Below, piece by piece: positions 35,873 through 44,921 of a DNA stretch of 64,000 nucleotides (its first letter is position 1; every line of letters starts with the position of its first letter). Source of the DNA: Arthrinium phaeospermum (lineage: Eukaryota; Ascomycota; Sordariomycetes; Amphisphaeriales; Apiosporaceae); the NCBI GenBank assembly GCA_006503535.1, contig QYRS01000014.1, positions 1-64,000 on the forward strand, written 5' to 3'. A program made the translations under genes and the position numbers. The notes below the pieces were generated by a model that worked only from the letters and a program-made list of their open reading frames with translations, ran no database searches and was not told the origin of the DNA.

Positions 35873-36166
35873 ATGATGACTGACCACGACAAACCGACGA
35901 GATGCCACCACCATGACTACTTCCAGCCCGAGGCTTTCACATCTTGGGATACTATCTACTGGTACTGCCGTAACTGCTCGTCTGTAATTACATACGTAGG
36001 ACTGTTCACTGATTCATTCATGCTTTCCTCCACCAGCAGTGCAAGTTCAGATCACCAAACGGCGTCATGCGTACGCGATCTTGTTCATGTCCTTGCTGCC
36101 CATGTCCATGCCCTGGCCATCGACAAGATGCATATATGGATTTTGGTCGATTCCAGGCTTGAATGA
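35873..36166 (+). CDS. Possible 97-residue protein, weak
   Basis: This is the longest plus-strand frame after the TATA box at 35541, starting MMTDHDKPTRCHHHDYFQPE. It contains WYCRNCSS and a His-rich start, which might bind metal, but the rest has no recognisable pattern and no homologue that I know. It is reported only because of the promoter-like sequence upstream; it may well be chance. Confidence 0.15.
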   Translation: MMTDHDKPTRCHHHDYFQPEAFTSWDTIYWYCRNCSSVITYVGLFTDSFMLSSTSSASSDHQTASCVRDLVHVLAAHVHALAIDKMHIWILVDSRLE

Positions 36167-36990
36167 TTGATTTCCCCCATGTTTCATGCTCTGATGGCCC
36201 TTTGCGGCGCAGGTCAACGCCGTTTGCCACATTTCGCGAAACGACGCAGAGCAGCAAACTGTTCTCTCATACCTAGCTAAGATTGCATGCTTGCCTTTCT
36301 CGTGTGCCCGTTACCCTATGCATTGCGATAACCAGCTCATAGTTGCGTTTCGAAATCCAACACCCACCAGACAGAGTCGGCTGATTCGATCGGAGCGCCA
36401 ATCGCAGGCGAATGATGGCAGGTAGTTGCTTCACGATCCGGGTTACAGTACCAGTTTGCAACCTTGCAGACACGGCTTCCAGCATGCTGCAACAACTTTC
36501 TCGCTTCGAGAAGCAATCTTTACCGTAGGCCAGAAAACGATTTGAACATCTTTACTGTTCCCCTGCCATCGAACATGTTGCGTTACTCTCTCCATTTGGA
36601 CCTTCCTTATGCTTGCTCGTCGGCAATCCATTGACAAGACAAAATACAGTACAACCTTGCCAGGGAACTTACTCCTACATCACATAGCAATCACCACAAC
36701 TACGAGCATTGCAAGCCTCCCTCGTTTGCCCCTCCGCCGACCACCTGCGGGCGCTGACAGGATATCGCGTTGTGTACACACTTGATGGTCTTCTGGGCAA
36801 TGTTATATCTGATACAGCATTGGTTCTTGTTGGGGCTACGTTGCAAGATGCGAACAGTGTTCCAAGCGATTCATATCAATCCTAAAGAAAATGGATCCGG
36901 CACAGGTAACGCCGCAGGACATATGCAGTCAAAGCAGATCATTCCTGCTTTCTTCTTGTTGCTGTTTCCCTGCCTATCTCGTATGTAAAG

Positions 36991-38048
36991 TCATGTCGGC
37001 CTTCGTAGGGAAGAGTCGAGATCACTCGGCACAAGGCCGCTGGCCAGGTAGGCTTCTCGGATATCATCTTCCGAGCTACGAAGAGGCTCGACATGGTTCT
37101 CCACAAGGTACTGGCGCCTCCGAGCCAGGGTCTCGTCGAACGCGTGGAGTGCCTTGAGGGCCCGAGGAACGGACGGGAGCGTGGGGAGATCAGACAGGCA
37201 TGGCGGCAGGGCGCCGTAGCCCAGCGCAAAGTGCTCCGTGTTGGGGCCACACTGGAGGGCCACTTCGTAGCCTGGCATGTTCAAGACCGAGAGGTCGTCG
37301 TCTAGTGGACGGCGCGCCACGTCCCGGCGGATGGCATCAAGGAATTTCACGGCTCTGCTCAAATAAGATTCGGGAACCCTCTCCGGCCCCCCTCCCAAGT
37401 CGCTGTAACAGGATGGCGAGCTCAAATATGGCAGAACCATCATCGCCGTGAGGCGGACATCCGGAGACAAGAGGCTGAGGAAGGTTCTGGCATGCCGCAG
37501 ATTTGATCTGGGACTCAGAGTTCCAATGGGTTCGATTTCAAACCAATAGAAAACTTCGGAAGCGTGGCCAGCGGCGATGTGTCGATAATACGGCAGCCTC
37601 CATCTGGGCTGCGATGCAAAATACCTTAGCAGAGGACTCGCGGCGCCATATACGAGACCATTTGCTTTTTTCCCGAAAATGAAAGTCTGCGCGCCGATAA
37701 ACATACGCCATAGCTGCGGGGCTAGGCTTCGCAGGTACTGGGACACCGCGATCAAAACCGCAGGAGTCGTGCCATAGGTCATGGCCGCTTGATCCTGGCT
37801 AGCCAGAATCTTATATCGGTATTTGGTGGGCTGATGGTCAAGGGGCGGAGGTGTCGGGTAACACCAGGGGTTGCGATATTCCACTGGCTGTACCAGTCTC
37901 GGTTGGCACAGAGCCGCCTCCGTAATCAAAATGACCACCTCGAGGCGAGTGTCAGCTAAGGAGTCGGAAGCAAAGTGACCCAAACAACAAGACAACTTAC
38001 CTCGTAGGGTAGCCTTGTGAATGGCGAGTCAATCTTTGGTGAATCCAT
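36991..38048 (-). CDS. 2EXR-like protein of unknown function (first of three)
   Basis: Exon 1 (38001-38048) encodes MDSPKIDSPFTRLPYE. A 62-bp intron follows, and exon 2 (36991-37938) continues VVILITEAAL, giving 331 residues. The opening FTRLPYEVVILITEAAL resembles the start of 2EXR and F-box-like domains (LP.E....I.E), which are very numerous in Sordariomycetes and Leotiomycetes and have no known role. The next part, with VSQYLRSLAPQLWRMF, fits the place where such proteins have a conserved Arg-rich helix, but the EXR residues themselves are weak here. The C-terminal third is Leu/Pro-rich without a motif. The assignment rests on pattern resemblance only. Confidence 0.72.
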
Positions 38049-38626
38049 TTGAATGCTAGTAAGGTGCAGACCACCGTTGTCTAGTAACAGGGCTGGTGGT
38101 TTCGTTCCCGCTGGGTTGGGTTGGGTTGGGTTGAAGTGAAGGCTCTGTCCTGGTGGCAGGCAACAAACACGCCGATTTATCGCGAAGGGAAGCGATTTAT
38201 TACGGATATCTGATCAATATTGTACACGTATAATATTGAGTATGGTAGCCAGTGATAACACGAGATGCCGTGGGGCTATGATTTTGGGAATCAGTCAACT
38301 GGGGCAGTGCAATGAGGGGCTACACAGGCAGCAGCCAACAGGCAACTGCGATCGAAATTTGACTCGAGTTGCTACATACAAAGTTGTTCACGGGATACTC
38401 GGGTGAGGCTCGCTTTGTGTTATTTAATCTCGCCGCGTGTGTTATTTTCATTCCTTCTGTAGGCTAGTTCTGTCCCATTGACAGGAGCTGTGCCAAGTCT
38501 ACCCCGTAACGGCCAAATAAATGAAAGCATCACTCAGCCATAGTTCTCGAATCGACTTAATCTAGGGGGTTTTGGGATCAGGTAGATCTGATTCTCGACT
38601 GCATAAATCCCGCGCTAGGCTGAAGC
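38049..38626. other. Intergenic: promoter of the first 2EXR-like gene
   Basis: About 580 bp. It contains a G-quadruplex-type motif at 38113-38130 (listed separately), close upstream of the 2EXR-like gene. No other gene was seen. Confidence 0.5.
38113..38130 (+). repeat. GGGTT pentanucleotide repeat, G-quadruplex type
   Basis: Four GGG triplets (38113, 38118, 38123, 38128) are separated by TT, which meets the usual quadruplex-forming pattern. It lies 65 bp upstream of the ATG of the 2EXR-like gene, on the template side of its likely leader or promoter. It is not the fungal telomere repeat TTAGGG. Confidence 0.7.
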
Positions 38627-39127
38627 CTAATAGGGAGGCTGAAGCACAACAGGGCGTGCATCGCGTGGGGGTAGGACGCGGGTTTCGAGCCTGGCTAGGT
38701 CGCGATGATGTGATCTGGCAATGGCCTCGTCCCTGAAACCAGAACGCAGGGCGAACCGCTTCCAGTCGATCTATCATACAACCTGTTAGTCTGTTACTGC
38801 CGGGAGATATTCCAGGGTGCAATTCATACCTTGACCTTCACCAGAATGCCCGCCAATCCCACTAGAGTTTTGACGTCGCTGCGAGTGATGGAAGTCTTTC
38901 CCGGTCTGAACTTTCCGATGTCGTCGTAGTAATTCTTAGCATCTTCGGGACTGCTGAATCCGCCACGAAGGGCAAAGAGGGTCCAATTGATCTAGAGTGC
39001 CAGGAAAGTCAGCTGACTGTATGAAATGAACTCCCGATGCTGTGGGCTATGAACTTACACTGACTGACTCGAAGATGTCCCACAGTCTGTCGAGAACGTC
39101 CATCTGTTCGCCCGTAATGGAAGCCAT
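38627..39127 (-). CDS. Small two-repeat protein, three exons
   Basis: Exons 39059-39127, 38830-38991 and 38627-38770 join with phase-0 introns to give 124 residues. Exon 1 is MASITGEQMDVLDRLWDIFESVS. Exon 2 opens INWTLFALRGGFSS and exon 3 opens IDWKRFALRSGFRD. The two openings, and the residues before each intron (DVLDRLWDIFESVS and DVKTLVGLAGILVKVK), align as a ~54-residue repeat, with an intron at the same place in each. Such matched intron positions suggest an internal duplication that carried its intron, and they strongly support the gene model. The product has no signal peptide or membrane helix. I do not recognise the family. No single frame is long enough to reveal it. Confidence 0.75.
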
Positions 39128-39895
39128 CGTGTTGCTCCAGGCCTGTGTAGTTGCGGAAGGTGCGAGACGTGGTAATGTCCTTTGGAGGCAGATGCGTTGA
39201 TGCGCAGAAATATTGAAATGTGTGAATAGTATCGTCAAAAACCAGGCACGATGCGCACTGTTGCCTGTATTGTGGTTTCATCAGAGAGGCAGCAGTCCAG
39301 CTGTCAGAAAGGCAGTCAAGGTCAAGAGGTTCTGCCAGGGAAGCCGCAGAAACGGAGTTCTTCTCCTAGACTCACTGATCTAAGACTCGACGTTCTAGTT
39401 GTGAGAATCGTGATCGGAAAACGAGTGATCACCTTTCCCAGGATTACTGCTACCACTGGGTTTTTTCCTAACCTGGCCCAATGGCCTGCCAACTAACGAC
39501 ATGTGAGATGTATCGAAGGGTGTGCTGTCGGAGAGGCGTGTACTCCACCTTGTCCGTGTATTCCACTACAGTCCTGTGCGTTTCTTCGTCAGTCATGAGT
39601 TAATCGATCCATACTCCTTAGTCAATCTCAATCGCAACCCTATGGTGTCTATTCAAACTCTATGCTATAGTCCTCGTTGTCTACATGCACAGATGCCACT
39701 ACTTATCTCCAACTCAGGATATGAGATGGAATTTGTCTGTTGGCAACGAAGATGCTGCCAACATAGCAATGGTTTGCCAGGGGGGAGCAACCGATGACGC
39801 TCAGCTAGGACACCAAATGCTCCGAATCAGTTATTAGCCACGTCTTGCCCTCCGAGGCCTCTGCGGATCTCTCATGCTTCCCGAGGACAAAACCT
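39128..39895. other. Intergenic spacer
   Basis: About 770 bp between the small repeat protein (its promoter side) and the 3' end of the second 2EXR-like gene. Nothing recognisable was seen. Confidence 0.5.
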
Positions 39896-40690
39896 CTAAA
39901 TCGACCACTTGTTCACACAACTCTGTTCAGCAACCTCTCGGGCATCGTCATCATGAGCGTCTCCCTCTAGCATCTTCAGCTGAGTCTCCTGTTGAGCGTT
40001 TCGGATGGCTTCTTCGATCTTGGTGATTATATGGCGGCGAAGGCCGTTCATCTCCAGATTAAGGACCGATGGCGGGAGGAAGGGGGTAGATCGAGTAAGC
40101 TGACTGATGTGGCCGACATAGGGACCACCCGGGCCGGCAGTCCAGACCTCCTTGACGGCCCACTCCAAGCGGCGGTCGAGCTCGACCTTGACGTCGTCGT
40201 ACTCGGCACTGAACCAGAACTCGCATCGGGCATGCTGGGCCACCTCGAAGATGGGCCACGGGTACGGGTTCGGGACGAAGGGGATCTGCAGGTCCATGCG
40301 CAGGCGCGGGGTGCGGAGGACCATGTAGTCCAACGAGACCTTTCGGTACTTCCTCATCACGTGGCCGCGAATCTTGCGGCAGACGGCGGTAATGATGGGG
40401 GGAGCGTGGTTCAGGCTGGTGATGAAGGTGAAGCCCTCGGGGAGGCAGAGGAGGCTCAGGGGGCCGCGGGTGAGTCTGACCATGAAGTCGTAGATGATGA
40501 TGCGGATCTTAGGGGGTAGGTTCGGGAATCCGACGAACTGGTCGAGAGCTCGGGGGGCTGTACGGAAGGAAGTAAGGTACGTAGGTAGTTAGTTCGGCGA
40601 ACCCTGGACGGCGCTGGTGGAGTGAATTGACTTGCCTTGGAGGATCTCCACGACCTCATTGTTGCTAGGAGCGCTTCCACCGCCTGGCAT
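39896..40690 (-). CDS. 2EXR-like protein with a GC-AG intron (second of three)
   Basis: Exon 1 (40636-40690) encodes MPGGGSAPSNNEVVEILQ plus one base. Exon 2 (39896-40557) begins by completing an Ala codon: APRALDQFVGFPNLPPKIR, then IIIYDF. The product is 238 residues. FPNLPPKIRIIIYDF matches the opening of 2EXR domains (F..LP.EIR..I...). The segment PPIITAVCRKIRGHVMRKYR matches the second conserved block, where an incoming Arg helix follows a stretch of small residues. The intron must use GC at its 5' end (AAG, then GCAAGT): the only nearby GT donor gives the wrong phase. Function unknown; the nearest relative in the window is the gene at 41252-41969. Confidence 0.8.
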
Positions 40691-41251
40691 GGCGAAGTGA
40701 AGTGATAGTTGTGTTCTTTCTTAGAAGATGGGTCGTGGGTAAACGTTGTTCTGTGAGTTTCTTTTGAGATGTTGTCATAAAAAAGGCCACAGTAATTATC
40801 GAATTGAATGAGAAGGTCTTTGAATTTTGGTGTTCATTTTGCTTCTATCTAGAACCTCACTGTCGTCGACCCCTGGGTCCGCTTTTACAACCAGGTCTCG
40901 GTCCCAATAGCAATAATACGACAAGGGCCAACCACCTTTATACGGGCTCAGGTAGCTCAACCTAGCCACTTACAGGCTGGAGATGAACGACACTGCTTAT
41001 TTACAGATGCGAGAGAGATGTCATTATGTCGGTAGGTATGGGCGGCCAAACATTTGCTGGCCCTCCATCCCCTGTCCAAGGTACTGAAATTCAATGCCCA
41101 TATCGTGCCTTCCCGTCGTCCCCTGTGTATTCTCTCCATGCACATGTATGAAGGACTGAATCCCAAGACCAAGCCTGCAAGTGGCACAGCCTAGTACAGT
41201 AATGTCTTTTTTTCTTGGGTAGCTTCATTCCTTCTCCCAACAAATATCTGT
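40691..41251. other. Intergenic spacer between two 2EXR-like genes
   Basis: About 560 bp holding the promoter of the second 2EXR-like gene and the 3' flank of the third. No gene seen. Confidence 0.5.
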
Positions 41252-41969
41252 TCAGCCCAGCATAATCAAAGGATTACTCGCAAGTTGAGCAGCCTGGACG
41301 GTAGCATCACGTTTCGTCTTCAAAAGCTGGTGGAAGTTGGTCTCTGGGTGATCAATGGTCTCCGATGGCAAAAGCTCCCCTGTAGCACCCACCCATCGCA
41401 GGCCACTTCTCTCAAGGAAGTCATCACTGCCTCCAAAACCAGATGTCTTCGGCACATAGAAACGGTCGCCAAAGTGACCATAGCCGGGCTGGACCTCAAT
41501 GGTGTCGTAGGCTGTGCTGAAGCAGGCTGGGTATCGCTTTTTGATGGCGTTTGCCTCGAATTCATTGAGTTTGAGGTCGACGTACTGCGATAGGGGCAAC
41601 TCCTGCACCGTGTAAAGGTAGTACTTGACGGCCCGCTTATAGCAGGTCACGCTGAACGTCTCGTGCCTTCGCTGTGCATAAACTCGCATCTCGTGACACA
41701 CGGAAGCGATATTCGGGGGCGACAGATCTATGGCGCGAATGTAGGTCGGTCGTGTACCGAAGCATACGAACCTTTGGGTTCGTTCCCTGAACGTCAGGTC
41801 ATAGATGCTGAGCCGGATCTCAAGTGGCAGTCGAGCAAGCACCCCAGGGGCTACACGAGAAGCATAAGTTAGCCTTGCTGCCGCTGGAAAGTAGACAGCA
41901 CAGTTGTAGCACACCTTGTATTTGAGCCGAGATGAGTTGGCTGAGATGGTGGATAGAAAAGGTGCTCGT
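41252..41969 (-). CDS. 2EXR-like protein lacking an ATG start (third of three)
   Basis: Exon 2 (41252-41850) encodes APGVLARLPLEIRLSIYDL, then a second block NIASVCHEMRVYAQRRHE, both matching the 2EXR pattern. It is joined to exon 1 across a 64-bp intron (41851-41914) with a CTAAC branch site. The codons around the junction, CAA G/CC CCT (Gln-Ala-Pro), match those of the neighbouring paralogue exactly in phase and residue. In that paralogue exon 1 is 55 nt from its ATG. Here, 55 nt upstream of the junction, the codon is ACG (41967-41969), and no in-frame ATG exists back to a TGA at 42054-42056. Either ACG is used as a near-cognate start, the start was lost, or the true start lies in a further exon. 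Total from ACG: 217 residues. Confidence 0.6.
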
Positions 41970-42391
41970 AAGAGTGTTTGGCGGTGGAAAGCTTTGGAGA
42001 GGCTCTGAAGAGTTGCGAAAGAAAGTTACGGCAGAATAAATAGTTTCTTGGTGTCAATTGATGTGCTCGAAGGGTAGAGCTTGCCTGAAATGTGGGAGTG
42101 CAGGCTCTCTTCGTCAGAAATCGTGCCTTACCGTCCCCTAGGCTCTATACGCGCTGACTCCCGAGGACCGCACACAACCGATGCTTGCCCTTAAGTGTAA
42201 ATATTACCATAACCTCAGAGATGATGCCTGAGCAGCCGTCGACAAAGCTACCTCGGCCTGTGTTATACTTTTGAGAGCCCTCGACAGGTAAAGAAGTAAT
42301 GGATATGATGGCACTAAAGAAGTCGGTATCATGTCTCAGAAATCTATTTGGTATTTGACCCCTACTTGTCCCATAAAATGACAAACCACAT
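41970..42391. other. Intergenic spacer
   Basis: About 420 bp upstream of the third 2EXR-like gene and downstream of the MFS transporter. It includes possible non-coding splice signals on the minus strand (a GTAAGG donor near 42130 and an ATTTCAG acceptor near 42090) that could mark a leader intron. No coding frame seen. Confidence 0.4.
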
Positions 42392-44069
42392 CTACAAAAC
42401 ATATCTAAACCCAACCGCCCTCTCGTCAACATCACCACCAGCCACGGTAACATTGCCCTCCGAATCAGTACTCTCCCTCGCCTCGAGCTTCCGGTTCTCC
42501 CGCGCAAGCACCACACGGACCGCCAACGCCAGCAGCGCCGTCACAAGCGCGACAGCGGCGGTACCGGCGCCGCCGGGCAGGTAGCGCGGGCCCTGGGAGG
42601 CCGGGTACATGTAGGGCCCGTAGATGTTGGCGCTGTTGCCGACCATGTTGGCAAACGAAATGCAGACGCTGCGCTTGACGAGCGGGCGGGGGAAGCTGTT
42701 GGACACCCAGGCCAGGATGATCTGGTAGGCGGCGACGGCGCCCATGGGCATGAGGAACATGGCGAAGAAGCGGACGGCTGTGTTGAGGGTGGAGACGACG
42801 ATGACGTTGCCGATGACGGACACCAGCATCAGCGCGATGATGTGCCAGCTGCGCTCGCGGAACCGGCCCGACGTGTAGGTCACGACGAGCGACACCAGGA
42901 AGGTGCCGATCCAGATGGGCGCCGTGATCAGCAGCGTCTCGACGTTGCCGTACCCGAGCGTCTTGACGATGGCCGGGAACATATACTGGAAGCTCTGCGA
43001 CAGCAGCGAGGCGTGCTGCAGCAGGGTGAAGAGGTACAAGCGGGGGTCCCGCATCGCCAGCAGGACGCCCTCCTTGAGTGTGCTGGCGCCGGCGTTATCG
43101 GCCTCGCCCGTGTCGTCGATCAGCCGCCACTGGGCGTACGCCTGCTCCTCGCGGGACAGCCACTTCGTCGTGGCCGGGTAGTTGGGCAGGATGAAGATGG
43201 AGGAGATGGCGGCGGCGACGGTGATGGAGCCCTCGATGATGAAAAGCCATCGCCTGTTCATCTAATTAGTCCAGGAGAACAACCCGAGTAAAGATCATGG
43301 GATGTCACTTACCAACCAGCAATCCCGTGCGCCCCGTTCAAGTTCCCCAACACGCCCGCCCCGATCAAACCGCCAAAAGAGTTGGCCAGCGACGAGCCCG
43401 AGTAGAACCAAGCGATGCGGTGCGCCATCTCGGAGCGGGTATACCACGAGCTCATGAGGAAGACGGCGCCGGGGAAGAACGGGGCCTCGGCGAAGCCCAG
43501 CATGAAGCGGGCGGCGACGAGACCGCCGAAGTTGTGGGTGGCGGCCTGGCAGGCCGAGATGACGCCCCAGATGGCCATGGCGATCCCGAGGTACAGCGAG
43601 GGCCGCACCCGCGTCAGCGCCAGGTTGGACGGCAGCTGCATCACCAGGTACCCCACGAACAGGATCGACGTCGCCAGGTTGAAGTCGGTCCCCGTCATGC
43701 CCAGGTCGGCCTCGAGGGTGCCCAGGCGGGCTTGAGAGAGGTTACTGTTTTGAAGCGTGTTAGCTTCTTTGATATGCCACTCGTTATGAGAAATCCGAGG
43801 CTCAATGTGAAGTGTATAATGGAGCGAGGACGGGAAGGGCAGACTTACTTCCGGTCGAGGAAATTGAGCAGATACATGAGGACCAACACGGGCAGCAGGT
43901 GAAGGTCGACTTTCCGCAGCATCTTCTTCGTCATTAGGTGGTGCCATTCCTCGCCCGCCGACGCGAATTGGCGGAACAGAGCCTCATCGCCGGATTCGCC
44001 CTGCGACTTGCGATGCTCGACCGTTGCGGCATCGGCCTTCTCTTGCTCAATCGGGTCCATGTTGAGCAC
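42392..44069 (-). CDS. MFS transporter, anion:cation symporter (ACS) type
   Basis: A twelve-helix plasma-membrane transporter of organic anions. Exons 43849-44069, 43313-43744 and 42392-43253 join in phase to give 504 residues. The N-terminus is hydrophilic and helix 1 ends LLNFLDRNNLSQARLGTLEA, the diagnostic start of the fungal ACS family (allantoate, pantothenate, nicotinate and tartrate transporters). Other marks are LGFAEAPFFPGAVFLMSSWY and, after the central loop, a Gly/Ala-rich second half with FANMVGNSANIYGPYMYP. The C-terminal tail is charged. The third exon's acceptor is the AG before GCGATGG; the AG nine bases earlier would create a stop. It lies about 850 bp from, and on the same strand as, a secreted flavo-oxidase, so a shared pathway is possible. 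The substrate is unknown. Confidence 0.9.
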
Positions 44070-44921
44070 CTAATATATTGTTCTGGGATGAAGATATACC
44101 CAGCCTCTCTGCGACCATGGAACGGTTCTGATGATGCTATGCTATAGTACAATGCTTTCCAGCAGCATAAAACGACGAGTGATAAAGGAAAAATGCAGGA
44201 GAGGATTAGATTGGTCTTCAATGAATTATTAATAGATAGGTTATCTAGATCAAACGACGTAAGCGAGCTCCATCTTCGGCAGTTCAATTGGGCGGGCAGG
44301 ATGGCTTCGTCACGGATCGTAACCACCACCAGATCCTGTTAGCGACGACGGGCAAACTGGGGTGCATACAATAGCTTCGGGGTAGCTGGCAGCGAAATGG
44401 CGGAGATGCGGGGGTTATGGAGACCCCATACTTGGGGTAAGACGCTGTAAACTGGGGATAATGGAGACGGCGGCAAGCCTAGCTCTGGTCGCTCCAGTAT
44501 GTTGACGTCGTGTCGTTGATACGTCGCGGGCGCGATCTGCCCCTAACGACGTTGCCGGTCTGAGTTGCCGTTGTGGGCATCGGATTACCGCTTCCAGGTA
44601 GCATGCATATCGCACTTCCCAGATCAATAACAAGCATTGTCTCTTGTTCATTGATAAAATGTCCGCATATCACTTCTGTCTTTGGCCTGGTCAAGCAAGT
44701 TGGGACAGACTCTCTTTATCTCCGACATTTCGGGACGTTGCCGCAAGTATCAACTAGAAGGGACAGTAAATAAAATGGAGAAATCACACCCCGACCAAGT
44801 CACTCATAGGGGTGTTTGAAATTGATAGCAACATGATATATCGTTGAATCACTGGGTATCTATCGTCTAGCTCATCATCTATCTTCGTCCCTGGTCTAGC
44901 CAACACTCGCATCTCTCCTGA
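44070..44921. other. Intergenic: MFS promoter and 3' side of the oxidase gene
   Basis: About 850 bp. It carries the promoter of the MFS gene (minus strand). Frames here are short and unconvincing. Confidence 0.5.

Larger units (their letters stand above)
35262..36990. other. Long intergenic region with an isolated plus-strand promoter
   Basis: About 1.7 kb. The left part is the psf3 promoter (minus strand). A plus-strand TATA and pyrimidine leader at 35541-35610 is described separately. No conserved protein frame was found; only a weak 97-codon frame follows. Confidence 0.5.

Noticed and set aside
36065..36187. 40-residue minus-strand frame starting MKHGGNQSF, with GMDMGSKDMN
   Set aside because: It looks mildly protein-like but is too short, has no homologue that I know and lies opposite the weak plus-strand frame. 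There is not enough support to list it.
38109..38133. GGGTT run as a telomere-like sequence
   Set aside because: The fungal telomere unit is TTAGGG; this pentamer differs and is short, so it is a microsatellite.
42842..43902. Plus-strand frames opposite the MFS transporter
   Set aside because: They have the composition of antisense to membrane helices, and no motif or neighbour supports them.
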